DNA of 64,000 nt, from contig JBEKGN010000023.1 of assembly GCA_050012775.1 (NCBI GenBank), positions 1-64,000 of the forward strand. Reading direction: 5' to 3'. The notes below the pieces were generated by a model, which saw nothing but the letters and a program-made list of their open reading frames with translations, was not told the DNA's origin and made no database searches. Of this stretch, positions 50,084 through 59,498 are shown piece after piece. Both the position numbers and the translations under genes were made by a program. The DNA is from Roseiarcus sp050012775. GTDB taxonomy: Bacteria; Pseudomonadota; Alphaproteobacteria; Rhizobiales; Beijerinckiaceae. Positions within the stretch are counted from its first letter, which is position 1. Every line of letters begins with the position of its first letter.

Positions 50084-50803
50084 CTAAATCTGCGTCCAGT
50101 CGCCGCCGACGCCGGCCAGCGCCTGAACGCGGGCTTCGTCGCGGGCGAGTTCTCGCGCCGGACCGGAATGCACGACCGCGCCATTGTCGAGCACATAGGC
50201 GTGGTCGGCGATTTCCAGGCTCATACGGGCGTTCTGTTCGACGAGCAGAATCGATATGCCCTGATCGCGCATCGTCGCCACGATGCGAAAGACTTCGCCG
50301 ACGATGAGCGGGGCGAGCCCCTGCGAGGGCTCATCGAGAATGAGCAGACGCGGATTGAGCATGAGAGCCCGCGCGATCGCCAGCATTTCCTGTTCGCCGC
50401 CCGAAAGCTGGCGCCCGCGGTTCTGGCGCCGCTCGGCGAGCCTGGGAAAAAGCTGAAAGACGCGCGCGATCGTCCATGGCCCCTCGCGCTCGATCGGCGT
50501 CTTGAGGTTTTCCTCGACGCTGAGATTGGGAAAGACCCGTCGCCCTTCCGGCACATAGCCGACGCCCCAGCCGGCGATGCGATAGGTCGGCCAGCGCGTC
50601 GTTTCCGCGCCGAAAATCGTGATCTTGCCGCTTCGCGCGGGCGTCAGCCCCATGAGGCTGCGCAGGGTCGTCGTCTTGCCGGCGCCGTTGCGGCCGAGCA
50701 ACGCGGTGATCTTCCCCTCGGCGACCTCGATGTCGACGCCGTTGAGGATGTGGCTCTTGCCATAGTAGGTGTGAAGGCCTTCGGCCGCGAGCGCCGGCGT
50801 CAT
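50084..50803 (-). CDS. livF: Branched-chain amino acid-type ABC transporter ATPase LivF
   Basis: The 239-residue protein has Walker A GRNGAGKTT, the signature LSGGEQEMLAIARAL and Walker B LLILDEPSQGLAP. The length and the 'YYGKSHILNGV' start are typical of LivF. It is last in the leftward operon of binding protein, livH, livM, livG and livF, with start/stop overlaps. Confidence 0.93.
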   Translation of the reverse strand: MTPALAAEGLHTYYGKSHILNGVDIEVAEGKITALLGRNGAGKTTTLRSLMGLTPARSGKITIFGAETTRWPTYRIAGWGVGYVPEGRRVFPNLSVEENLKTPIEREGPWTIARVFQLFPRLAERRQNRGRQLSGGEQEMLAIARALMLNPRLLILDEPSQGLAPLIVGEVFRIVATMRDQGISILLVEQNARMSLEIADHAYVLDNGAVVHSGPARELARDEARVQALAGVGGDWTQI

Positions 50804-51603
50804 GCCGCCTTCCCCAAATAGGCTTGTTGCACCGCCGCGTTGGCCGCGATCTCCTGGGGAGAGCCTTCGGCGAGGAGACTGCCTTGATCGAGAACCGTGA
50901 TGCGGTCGGCAAGGCCGAACACCACGCGCATGTCGTGCTCGATCAGCACGATGGCCATCTTGCCGCCGCGGTGCAGATCGCGAATGAGTTTGGTCACGGC
51001 GTAGGTTTCCTGATCGCCCATGCCGGCCGCCGGCTCGTCGAGCAGCAGGAGATGCGGTCGCAACGTCAGGGCCATGGCGATTTCGGCCACCCGCTGATCG
51101 CCATGGGCGAGTTCGCCGACCAGACGGTCGGCCTTGTCGACCAATCCCGAGAGATCGAGGATCTCATCGATCTGGCGGCGGATCGCCGATTTCTCCGCGC
51201 GGCTGATCCATGGCCGCAGGCGATAGCCGGCGGCGCTCTCGGCGCCGATCTGCAAATTCTCGTAGACTGAGAGTTCGGGAAATATTTCAGTGATCTGAAA
51301 GGTTCGCGCCATGCCGATGCCGACGCGCCGATGCGCGGGCATCGACGTGATGTCGATCCCGTCGAAGACGATCTTGCCCGCGCTGGGCGGGAAGAAGCCG
51401 CTGATTAAATTGAAGAAGGTCGTCTTTCCCGCGCCGTTCGGCCCGATGATCGCGCGCAATTCGCCGCGCTCGACGGTGAGCGAAACGTCGTTGACCGCCA
51501 CCAGACTGCCGAAGCGTTTTCCGACGTTGGCGACTTCCAAGACCTTGGCGCGCGGTTGGAACGCCGCGCCGCCCGGGATCTTAGCATCTGGCGCCGAACT
51601 CAT
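50800..51603 (-). CDS. livG: Branched-chain amino acid-type ABC transporter ATPase LivG
   Basis: The 267-residue protein has Walker A GPNGAGKTTFFNLISG, a degenerate LivG-style signature (LAHGDQRVAEIAMAL) and Walker B LLLLDEPAAGM, with the C-terminal 'LIEHDMRVVFGLADRITVLD'. It pairs with LivF. Confidence 0.93.
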   Translation of the reverse strand: MSSAPDAKIPGGAAFQPRAKVLEVANVGKRFGSLVAVNDVSLTVERGELRAIIGPNGAGKTTFFNLISGFFPPSAGKIVFDGIDITSMPAHRRVGIGMARTFQITEIFPELSVYENLQIGAESAAGYRLRPWISRAEKSAIRRQIDEILDLSGLVDKADRLVGELAHGDQRVAEIAMALTLRPHLLLLDEPAAGMGDQETYAVTKLIRDLHRGGKMAIVLIEHDMRVVFGLADRITVLDQGSLLAEGSPQEIAANAAVQQAYLGKAA

Positions 51604-52559
51604 GCTTCGCTCTTGCGTTTGACGAAGCCGAGAAGGCCGCGCGGAAAGAAGAGCACGATGAGAACGAACAGGACCCCGACGCCCGACATCCAGTTGACGG
51701 TGACGCTGGAGAGATAGTCCTGGAGCACGACGAACACGGCGGCGCCGAGCAGCGGCCCCCAGAAGTTGCGCATGCCCCCCATCACCGCCATCATGACGAA
51801 GTCGCCGGATTGGCTGTAATGCAGGCCGCGCGGATCGGCGAAATTATTCACCAGCGCGTAGAGCGCGCCGGCGAAGCCCATGAAGAAGCAGGATAGCGTG
51901 AACGCGATCCAGATGTGGCGATCGACGGGTATGCCGAGAAATCGCGCCCGACGCTCGTTTTCGCGGATGGCGATCAAGGTGCGCCCGAACGGCGAGCGCA
52001 GGATAAAGCCCATGATCGCCACGATCAGGGCGAAGCAGACGAGCACGAAATAATAGAAGGCGTTGGCGTTCGACAGGATGTCGATCGAAAACAGGCCGAA
52101 GTCGAGCGGCTGGCGCGAAAAGCCGCGCAAGCCGTCGTCGCCGCCGGTCAGCGAGCTCCACTGGAAGGCGATATAGTAAAAGACTTGCCCGATCGCGATG
52201 GTCACCATCGCGAAATAGACGCCGCGCCGGCGCGCAATGACCCATCCTAGCGCGGCGCCGACGAGGCCGCCGAGCAGCATCCCGCAGACAAGCGCGAGCG
52301 GCGTGCTCGGAGCCAGAAATTTCAGGGCGAGGCCGGCGCCGTAGGCGCCCAGGCCGAAATAGGCGGCATGGCCGAAGGATAGCACCCCGGTGAAGCCGAG
52401 AAGGAAATTCACCGACATGGCGGCGAGCGCCAGCACGAGCACGCGCGTGCCGAGCGCCGTGTAGCCGCCGAGCGAGGGCATCCAATACGGCGCAAGCGCC
52501 AGCAGCGCCCAGATGGCCAATTGCACGGCCAGTTTTCGCGTCGAAACGGCGCCGCTCAC
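51600..52559 (-). CDS. livM: ABC transporter permease LivM
   Basis: The 319-residue protein has about ten transmembrane helices with 'FLLGFTGVLSFGHAAYFGLGA' and 'GWVIARRRGVYFAMVTIAIG Q', the LivM signatures. It is an inner-membrane channel half. Confidence 0.93.
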   Translation of the reverse strand: MSGAVSTRKLAVQLAIWALLALAPYWMPSLGGYTALGTRVLVLALAAMSVNFLLGFTGVLSFGHAAYFGLGAYGAGLALKFLAPSTPLALVCGMLLGGLVGAALGWVIARRRGVYFAMVTIAIGQVFYYIAFQWSSLTGGDDGLRGFSRQPLDFGLFSIDILSNANAFYYFVLVCFALIVAIMGFILRSPFGRTLIAIRENERRARFLGIPVDRHIWIAFTLSCFFMGFAGALYALVNNFADPRGLHYSQSGDFVMMAVMGGMRNFWGPLLGAAVFVVLQDYLSSVTVNWMSGVGVLFVLIVLFFPRGLLGFVKRKSEA

Positions 52560-53425
52560 GTCATCATGCCTTCTTCGCCCAACAAGCCGCGCGGACGCGC
52601 CAGCAGGATGACCGCCATCAGCACATACATGACGGCCTCGCTGGCGGCGGGCGCGAACACCGCCGTCACGCCGGACGCCACGCCGATCAGCAGCCCGCCG
52701 ATCAAGGTTCCCGTCAGGCTGCCGACGCCGCCGATGATGATGGCGATGAAGCTCGGCATCAGCAGGCCGGTTCCCATCGTCGGCTCGAGGCCGAGCTGCC
52801 CCGCCGCCAACGCGCCGGCCAGCCCGGCAAGGTAGATTCCGCCGGCGAAGTTGAGCGATCGCAGCATCCGCACGTTGACGCCCATCGCCGCGACCGTTTC
52901 GAGGTCGAGCGTGGCGGCGCGAATGCGAATGCCCAGACGGGTGTAGCGCAGCAGGGTGAAAATCAGACCCACCGCGATCGTCACCGTCGCCACCATGAAC
53001 AGGCGATAACCCGTGATGAAGAAAAATTCGTGGCTCAGCGGCCGCGCGAGGAACGGCGGGATCGTCACCGGCTTGCCCTGGGCGCCCCAGATGAAGCGCG
53101 TGCCGTCTTCAATGATGAACGCCAGGCCGAAGGTCATGAGCAGGCTGTAGAGCGGATCGCGGCCATAGAGCGGACGGATCAGAACCGCCTCGACGGCGAA
53201 GCCGATCACCGCGGTGAGCACGGGCGCGATCAGCAGCGCGCCCCAGAAGCCGACATAGGGCGTGATCGTATAGGCGATGTAGCCGCCGATGACGAGAAAC
53301 CCGCCGTGGGCGAAATTGATCACGTTGCTCAAATTGAGGATCAGCGACAGGCCGAGCGCCATCAGCGCGTAAAAGGCGCCGATGATCAGGCCGTTGGTGA
53401 CGTTGAAAAGCAGCAGCTGCGTCAT
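52556..53425 (-). CDS. livH: ABC transporter permease LivH
   Basis: The 289-residue permease has 'FNVTNGLIIGAFYALMALGL', 'NVINFAHGGFLVIGGYIAY' and 'DLETVAAMGVNVRMLRSLNF'. It overlaps livM by 4 nt and lies 6 nt after the binding-protein gene. Confidence 0.93.
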   Translation of the reverse strand: MTQLLLFNVTNGLIIGAFYALMALGLSLILNLSNVINFAHGGFLVIGGYIAYTITPYVGFWGALLIAPVLTAVIGFAVEAVLIRPLYGRDPLYSLLMTFGLAFIIEDGTRFIWGAQGKPVTIPPFLARPLSHEFFFITGYRLFMVATVTIAVGLIFTLLRYTRLGIRIRAATLDLETVAAMGVNVRMLRSLNFAGGIYLAGLAGALAAGQLGLEPTMGTGLLMPSFIAIIIGGVGSLTGTLIGGLLIGVASGVTAVFAPAASEAVMYVLMAVILLARPRGLLGEEGMMT

Positions 53426-53431
53426 CGCGGC

Positions 53432-54694
53432 CTAAGCCGGCCATTGGATCTTGCAGCCCGTCTCGCCTTCGGCCGGCGCCGTGGCGTCGCCGGCGATCAC
53501 GTGGTCGACGCGAAACAAATCCTCGGGATCGCTCGCGCCGTGGGATTGCGCCTCGCCGACGAAGGCCGAAGTCATCAACTGATGATCGCCGGCGCGATAA
53601 TAGCACTTGTTGGGTTGCAGTTTGATTTCAGGAGGCAATTCGAAATTGCCCAGCGCCTTGGCGAGCGCGACCGAGTCGAGCGTCTTTTGCTGGTTGGCGA
53701 CTCCGGCGAGCGTGTGCACCGAGGTGTAACCGAACCAATGGCGCGCGGTCGGAACCTTGCCGCCGTTCACCTTGCGGATGTCGGCGACGAATTTGTCGAC
53801 CCCGGGAACGCCCGGCTGGTTCCAATACCATTCGAACATCCAAATCCCGATCCGCGCCTCCGGGGGCATCGCCTCGAGCGCCTCGAGCTCCTGCTGAAGG
53901 CCCGCCACGTGAGCCTGCTGGTTGAGGCCGAACTGCACGATCTGCTTGAGACAGTTCACCATGTCGGAGCCTTGCGGCAGCACCAGGATAACGTCCGGGC
54001 TCGCGGCCTGCGCCTTGATGAGATAAGCGGAGAAATCGGTGGTGCCGAGAGGCGTGAGCTCGTTGCCGGTCACCGTGCCCCCGAGTTTGGCCAAATCGGT
54101 GGCCGCAGCCTTCTGCAGCGTATGGCCGAAGGCGTAGTCGGGCGTGATGAAATGCCATTTCTTGCCGTATTGGCTGAACAGCAGGCTGGAGACCGAATTC
54201 GCCTCCATGCTGGTGGTGTTGCAAACCCGGTAGACGTTCCATTTGCAATCGGCGCCGGTGATCGAGTCGGTATGGCCGCCCGAGACGATGTGGAGAATTC
54301 TCTTTTCGTTGCTGACCTGGGCGATCGCTTGAGCGACCCCCGAGTTCACGTCGCCGATCAGGAAAGACACCTGATCGCGCTCGATCAGCTTGCGAGCTTT
54401 TTGCACGCCGGTGCCGACGTCGTTGGCCGAATCCTCGACGAGCAGTTCGATCGGGCGCCCGAGAACGCCGCCGGCGGCGTTGATCTGATCGACCGCGAGC
54501 CTGGCGCCCATCACTTCGTTTTGCGCCACCGCCGCATAGACGCCGGTCAAGGGATCGATCATGCCGATCCGGATCGGCGTTTCGGCGCGCGCCGCGATGA
54601 CGAAAGGCGATGCGACGCTGAGGCCGCCCAGCGCGGCCGCGCCCTTGAGGACCGAACGGCGGTCAAATCGACGAGACTGAAACGGCGTCGCCAT
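53432..54694 (-). CDS. Tat-exported periplasmic substrate-binding protein of the Liv-type transporter
   Basis: The 420-residue protein has a twin-arginine signal (DRRSVLKGAAALGGLSVASP, cleavage after ARA). The mature part is a Leu/Ile/Val-type binding protein ('IRIGMIDPLTGVYAAVAQNE', 'GARLAVDQINAAGGVLGRPI'). The ATG at 54694 has GGGGAGGAG upstream. Related proteins bind amino acids, urea, short amides or aromatic acids, so the ligand is open. It heads the operon. The 225 bp before it (54695-54919) hold no gene. Confidence 0.9.
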   Translation of the reverse strand: MATPFQSRRFDRRSVLKGAAALGGLSVASPFVIAARAETPIRIGMIDPLTGVYAAVAQNEVMGARLAVDQINAAGGVLGRPIELLVEDSANDVGTGVQKARKLIERDQVSFLIGDVNSGVAQAIAQVSNEKRILHIVSGGHTDSITGADCKWNVYRVCNTTSMEANSVSSLLFSQYGKKWHFITPDYAFGHTLQKAAATDLAKLGGTVTGNELTPLGTTDFSAYLIKAQAASPDVILVLPQGSDMVNCLKQIVQFGLNQQAHVAGLQQELEALEAMPPEARIGIWMFEWYWNQPGVPGVDKFVADIRKVNGGKVPTARHWFGYTSVHTLAGVANQQKTLDSVALAKALGNFELPPEIKLQPNKCYYRAGDHQLMTSAFVGEAQSHGASDPEDLFRVDHVIAGDATAPAEGETGCKIQWPA

Positions 54695-54919
54695 GGAACT
54701 CCTCCCCAAACTCGTTGTTCGCGATTGTCCGGGGCCGCCGCCGATGTTTCGACGTCGACGCGGCGACGCCTCGCGTTGCCTGATATTGCGCATTATCCCC
54801 GCGCAAACGCAAGCGGCGGGACGGGCGCGTCAGGGAGATTTTGGAGCCGATCTCATTCCGTCGCGCCGCGCCGACGGATCTCGCGACGCGCCCGCCGATC
54901 GCTTCCCGCAGGGGCGATC

Positions 54920-56083
54920 TTACCGCTCGGTCTCGCGCTCCGCCCGACCGCCGATCCACACGCCGGCGAGGCCGAGATCGTCCCGGAGATGCACGAGGTC
55001 GGCGCGAAGCCCCGGCGCGAGGCGCCCGATGCGGCCATCGAGCCGCAACAGCCGCGCCGGAGTCGACGTCGCCATGCGCAGCGCGTCGGCGAGCGGCAGG
55101 CCGAGCGTCTCAACGACGTAGCGCACGGAATCGAGCATCGTGATCGCCGCGCCGGCAAGCGCGCCGTCTTCGGCGATCAGGCGCGTTCCCGTCCGCGTCA
55201 CGCGCCGCCCCTGCAACGCGAAGACCGGCGGGCCGCCGGCGGCGGGAGGCATGGCGTCGGAGACGAGCGCGATTCCCCGCGCGCCCTTGGCGTTGAAAGC
55301 GGCGCGCATCGCCGCGTCGTGCACGTGATGGCCGTCGGCGATGAGGCCGCAGACGACGCGGGGATCGGCGAGCGCGGCGCCGACAAGACCGGGCGCTCGC
55401 GGTGAAAGCTGGCTCATCGCGTTAAAGAGATGCGTCACCGCGCTCGCGCCGGCCGCAAAGGCCGCCCCCGCCTCCTCGGCGCTCGCCTCGGCATGGCCGA
55501 GGCTGACGATCACCCCCGCCGCCGCGAGCCTGGCGATCAAATCGACGCCGACGGCGGCCGGCGCCAAGGTCACGACCATCGCCCCCGCCCGCGCCGCGAT
55601 GAGTCGCTGCGCGTCCTGCTCGCGCATCGCGCGGATGAATTCGGGGAGATGCACGCCCTTGCGCCGCGCATCGATATAGGGGCCCTCGACATGCACCCCG
55701 AATGCGCCGGGCGCGCTCCTCGCCGCCTCGCGCGCCGCATCCAGCGCCGCCGCGAGAACTTCCGGCGCGTCGGTGATCACGGTCGGCAGGATCGCGGTCG
55801 TTCCCTCGCGCCGATGAGCGGCGGCGATCGCGCCGATCGCCTCGGGCGTCGGCGTCGCATTGAACAGCACGCCGCCGCCGCCATTGACGTGCCAATCGAC
55901 GAAGCCGGGCGCGAGAACGCCGCCGCCGAGATCGTGCTGCGCGCCGCCGCGCGGACGCTCGGCGACGGCGGCGATCCCTCGAACCGCGCCGTCCTCGACG
56001 ACGAGCGCGCAATCCTCGCGTAGCGCGACGCCGTCGAACAGGCGCGCGCCGTAGAAGACTTGCAGCCCGCTCGCCCCGCTCAA
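54920..56083 (-). CDS. nagA: N-acetylglucosamine-6-phosphate deacetylase
   Basis: The 387-residue amidohydrolase has 'APGFVDWHVNGGGGVLFN' and 'HVEGPYIDARRKGVH' with the metal-binding Glu. 'SLGHAEAS', 'THLFNAMSQLSPRAPGLVGA', 'LIADGHHVH' and the catalytic Asp in LVSDAMPP follow. It removes acetate from GlcNAc-6-P in cell-wall sugar recycling. It overlaps the kinase gene by 4 nt, forming a salvage pair. Confidence 0.92.
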   Translation of the reverse strand: MSGASGLQVFYGARLFDGVALREDCALVVEDGAVRGIAAVAERPRGGAQHDLGGGVLAPGFVDWHVNGGGGVLFNATPTPEAIGAIAAAHRREGTTAILPTVITDAPEVLAAALDAAREAARSAPGAFGVHVEGPYIDARRKGVHLPEFIRAMREQDAQRLIAARAGAMVVTLAPAAVGVDLIARLAAAGVIVSLGHAEASAEEAGAAFAAGASAVTHLFNAMSQLSPRAPGLVGAALADPRVVCGLIADGHHVHDAAMRAAFNAKGARGIALVSDAMPPAAGGPPVFALQGRRVTRTGTRLIAEDGALAGAAITMLDSVRYVVETLGLPLADALRMATSTPARLLRLDGRIGRLAPGLRADLVHLRDDLGLAGVWIGGRAERETER

Positions 56084-56976
56084 GCCTCGCCGCTTTCGCT
56101 CGCGGGCAGAACCCCGCCCGCCAAAAGGATCGCGCCGTCGGCGGCGTCGAACGACGGCCGGCGCAGCGCCGCTTGCAGCGGCGCTTCGAGATAGGGCCTG
56201 AGCGCCCGGCTCAAGCCGCCGACCAGGGCGACCCGTTCGGCGCCGAGGGCCTGTACGGCCCGGATCAGGGCGTCGACCGCCCGCGCGGCGGCGCGCACGA
56301 TCGCGAGCGCGATTTCATCGCCCGCCCCCGCGCGCTCGAACGCCAGCGGCGCGAAAGCGCCGTAGCCCGCCGGTTTGGCGCTGACCGCCCATTGGATCGC
56401 CACCAGAGGATCGTCGCGAAAGCGTCGCATGACTTCCTGCGTCAGCGGCGACGCAGGGCCGAGGCCGTCGTGCGCGCGCAAAGCGGCGCGAACGGCGTCG
56501 GCGCCGACGCGCGCCGCCGAGCCATCGTCGCCGAGCAGGAACCCGCGTCCGCCGATCACGATATCGCGCCCGCGCACCCGCGCGATCGCCGCCGAGCCGG
56601 TGCCGGAGATGACCAATGCGCCGTCGCCGCCGCCATGGGCGCCCAGGCACGCCGTCACCGCGTCGTTGGCGGCGCGCACGCCGGCCATTCCCTCGAAGCG
56701 CGCCTCGACGCGCTTGGCGTCGTCGGCGCTTGAAAGCCCGGCGAGGCCGAGACCGAGGGCGAGGCGCGCGCGATCCGCCGCGGCGAGCCCCGCCTTGGCG
56801 CAAACCGCTTCGATCTGCGCGCGCGCGGTGGCGATCGCCCCTTCAAAATCGACGTACATATTGCCGCCCGGCCCCTCGACCTCGGCGACAAGCGCGCCCG
56901 CCGCGTCGCGAATGCGCGCCCGGCAGCGCGAAGCGCCGTCGTCAACGCCGAGAAACAAACGCGGACCGGCTTGCAA
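56080..56976 (-). CDS. BadF/BcrA-type ATPase, probable N-acetylglucosamine kinase
   Basis: The 298-residue ASKHA-fold protein has phosphate loop 1 FLGVDDGASRCRARI, 'VISGTGSAAIARVRG' and the adenosine loop 'VALVGGLSRALRPYLEAPL'. Coupling to nagA suggests it makes GlcNAc-6-P from GlcNAc. Other sugar substrates are possible. Confidence 0.87.
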   Translation of the reverse strand: MQAGPRLFLGVDDGASRCRARIRDAAGALVAEVEGPGGNMYVDFEGAIATARAQIEAVCAKAGLAAADRARLALGLGLAGLSSADDAKRVEARFEGMAGVRAANDAVTACLGAHGGGDGALVISGTGSAAIARVRGRDIVIGGRGFLLGDDGSAARVGADAVRAALRAHDGLGPASPLTQEVMRRFRDDPLVAIQWAVSAKPAGYGAFAPLAFERAGAGDEIALAIVRAAARAVDALIRAVQALGAERVALVGGLSRALRPYLEAPLQAALRRPSFDAADGAILLAGGVLPASESGEA

Positions 56977-57048
56977 GCGACTCCCCCAGCGCCTTCTTCG
57001 AAACGGCGAGGCCTTTCTCGGCCGAAACGCCGCGAAACTCCCGTCCCA

Positions 57049-58194
57049 TCACCCGAACAGGCTATCCCCTTCGCTCAGGCGCCGCAAATGGGCGTCCATA
57101 TCGCCGAAGGTCATGTCGATCATCGTCATGCGTTTGAAGAGATGGCCGAGTTTGTATTCGTAGGTCATCGCGATGCCGCCGTGCAATTGCGTCGCCTGCT
57201 GGCCGATGAACCGGGCGGAGCGGCCGATCTGCGCCTTGGCCGCCGAGATCGCCTTGGCCCGCTGCGCGGCGTCGTCGTCTCCCGCCGTCATCGTCGCCAG
57301 CATCATCATGCTGCGCGCCTGCTCGAGCGCCACCACCATGTCGGCGGCGCGATGCTGCAACGCCTGGAACGAGCCGATGGCGACGCCGAATTGCTTGCGC
57401 GTCTTGAGGTAGTCGACCGTAATCTCCAGCGCTTCGCTCATCGCGCCGACCGCCTCTGCGCAAAGCGCGGCGATCGCCTCGTCGACGACGCGCTCGATCG
57501 CCGGCGCCGCGCCTTCGGGATCGCCGATGACGTCGTGCGCCTCGACGCGCACGTCGGTCAGCGTGATTTCCGCCGCGCGCTGCCCGTCCTGCGTGGCGTA
57601 ACCGCGCCGCGCGAGGCCGGGAGCGGACGCGTCGACGAGGAACAGGCCGAGGCCGCCGCGCTCGCGCCGTTCGCCGGCGCTCCGCGCCGAGACGATCAGC
57701 TTGTGCGCGCTGTCGCCATGCAGCACGAGCCCCTTCTCGCCGTTGAGCGTATAACCGGCGCCGTCCTTGCGCGCGCTTGACCCGACATCGAAGAGATCCC
57801 AGCCGGACTGGCGTTCGCTATGCGCGAAAGCGAGGCGCAGTTCGCCCGCGGCGATTTGCGGGATCAGCGCGGCGCGCTGCTCGGCGCTGGCGGCGCGCCT
57901 GACGAGGCCGCCCGCGAGCACGACGGTGGCGAGGTAAGGCTCCACGGCGAGCGCGCGGCCGAACGCCTCCATGATCAGCATCGTCTCGACGGCGCCGCCG
58001 CCGAAGCCGCCGTCCTCCTCGGCGAAGGGCACGCCGAGCAGGCCGAGCTCCGCATACTGACTCCAGAGTTCCTCGCTGAACGCCAACGGCGCCGCCCGAT
58101 ACGCCTTGCGGCTTTCAAAGCCGTAGCGATCCTTCATCAGCCGCGCGACATTGTCGGCGAGCAGCCGCTGCTCCTCGTTGAGATCGAAGTCCAT
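57049..58194 (-). CDS. Acyl-CoA dehydrogenase, short subunit type
   Basis: The 381-residue flavoprotein has 'DFDLNEEQRLLADNVARLMK', 'LGLLGVPFAEEDGGFGGGAV ETMLIMEAFGRAL' and 'ALQHRAADMVVALEQARSMM'. The last helix has 'QLHGGIAMTYEYKLGHLFKR'. It lies 3 nt after a second acyl-CoA dehydrogenase gene. Such pairs form heteromeric enzymes in steroid or branched-acid breakdown, so these two may work together. Confidence 0.88.
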   Translation of the reverse strand: MDFDLNEEQRLLADNVARLMKDRYGFESRKAYRAAPLAFSEELWSQYAELGLLGVPFAEEDGGFGGGAVETMLIMEAFGRALAVEPYLATVVLAGGLVRRAASAEQRAALIPQIAAGELRLAFAHSERQSGWDLFDVGSSARKDGAGYTLNGEKGLVLHGDSAHKLIVSARSAGERRERGGLGLFLVDASAPGLARRGYATQDGQRAAEITLTDVRVEAHDVIGDPEGAAPAIERVVDEAIAALCAEAVGAMSEALEITVDYLKTRKQFGVAIGSFQALQHRAADMVVALEQARSMMMLATMTAGDDDAAQRAKAISAAKAQIGRSARFIGQQATQLHGGIAMTYEYKLGHLFKRMTMIDMTFGDMDAHLRRLSEGDSLFG

Positions 58195-58197
58195 GTC

Positions 58198-59403
58198 TCA
58201 AAGCCCCAGGATCGCCTTGGCGATGATCGAGCGCTGAATTTCGTTCGACCCGCCATAAATCGAAACCTTGCGCGTATTGAAATAGGTGGGCGCGATGGTC
58301 GCGGCCCAGTCCGGCCCGACCGGCGGCTCGTTCCACCGCTCGCCGTCCTCGCGCTCCGGCTCGAAGGCCAGCGCGTAGGGGCCGACGACGTCCATCAGCA
58401 GCTCGGTCGTCGCCTGCTGCAATTCGGAGCCCTTGATCTTGAGCACGGAGGAGGCCGGATCGGGTTTGCCCTTCTCGCCTCGCCTTTCCCCCGCGATCAC
58501 GCGCATCTGGGTCATTTCCAGAGCCTTCAGCTCGACCTCGACGGCGGCGAGCTTCATGCGGAAAATGGGATCCGCCATCTTCGGCTGGTCGCCATAGGTC
58601 GGCAGCGCCGCGAGTTGGCGGATGCGCGCGAGCCGAGCCTTGGAGAGCCCGACCCGCGCAATGCCGTTGCGCTCGTTGCCGAGCAAGAATTTGGCGTAGT
58701 CCCAGCCCTTGTTCTCCTGCCCGACGAGATTGTCGAGGGGCGCGCGCACGCCGTCGAAGAACACTTCGTTGACCTCGTAGCCGCCGTCGATCGTCTGGAT
58801 CGGGCGGACCGTCACCCCCGGCGACTTCATGTCGACGAGGATGAAGGAAATGCCCTCCTGCTTCTTCACGTTCGCGTCGGTGCGCGCGAGCACGAAGATC
58901 CAATCGGCGTACTGGGCGAGCGTCGTCCAGGTCTTCTGGCCCTCGATCACCCATTCCGCGCCGTCGCGCTTGGCCGTCGTGCGCAGCCCCGCCAGATCCG
59001 ATCCGGCTCCCGGCTCGGAAAAGCCCTGGCACCACCATTCGCTCAAATCGACGATGTGCGGCAGGAAGCGCTCTTTCTGCGCCTGCGAACCGAAGGTGTA
59101 GATCACCGGCCCGACCATGCTGGTGCCGAAGGCGAGCGATTCCGGCGCATTGGCCCTTTGCAATTCGTCGTTGAAGATCAGACGCTTGATGGGGCTCCAG
59201 CCCGTGCCGCCCCACTCGACCGGCCAATGGGGAACCGACCAGCCCTTCGCGGCGAGGATGCGCGTCCAGCGCACCATGTCGTCCTTGCTGGGATGGCGCC
59301 CTCCCGCGATCTTGTCGCGAATGGAGGCCGGAAGATTGGCGCGCACAAAGGCGCGCACCTCGTCGCGGAACGCGACCTCCTCCTCGGTGAAGCGCAAATC
59401 CAT
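58198..59403 (-). CDS. Acyl-CoA dehydrogenase, partner subunit
   Basis: The 401-residue protein has 'DLRFTEEEVAFRDEVRAFVR ANLP', 'GTSMVGPVIYTFGSQAQKER FLP', 'WCQGFSEPGAGSDLAGLRTT A' and the C-terminal 'YGGSNEIQRSIIAKAILGL'. It is first in a two-gene leftward operon. Its acyl substrate cannot be told. Confidence 0.9.
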   Translation of the reverse strand: MDLRFTEEEVAFRDEVRAFVRANLPASIRDKIAGGRHPSKDDMVRWTRILAAKGWSVPHWPVEWGGTGWSPIKRLIFNDELQRANAPESLAFGTSMVGPVIYTFGSQAQKERFLPHIVDLSEWWCQGFSEPGAGSDLAGLRTTAKRDGAEWVIEGQKTWTTLAQYADWIFVLARTDANVKKQEGISFILVDMKSPGVTVRPIQTIDGGYEVNEVFFDGVRAPLDNLVGQENKGWDYAKFLLGNERNGIARVGLSKARLARIRQLAALPTYGDQPKMADPIFRMKLAAVEVELKALEMTQMRVIAGERRGEKGKPDPASSVLKIKGSELQQATTELLMDVVGPYALAFEPEREDGERWNEPPVGPDWAATIAPTYFNTRKVSIYGGSNEIQRSIIAKAILGL

Positions 59404-59498
59404 CGTTCGATCCCTCCCCGCGCCGCGATTCTCCGGGCGCCATCAACGACGAACGCCGCCGCGTCGTCAACCCCGCTGGGCGCCTTTCGCGGCGCCGA

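Noticed and set aside
53030..55405. A 791-codon rightward frame opposite livH, the binding-protein gene and nagA
   Set aside because: It covers three recognisable leftward genes and shows only Arg/Asp/Ala/Gly-rich shadow sequence.
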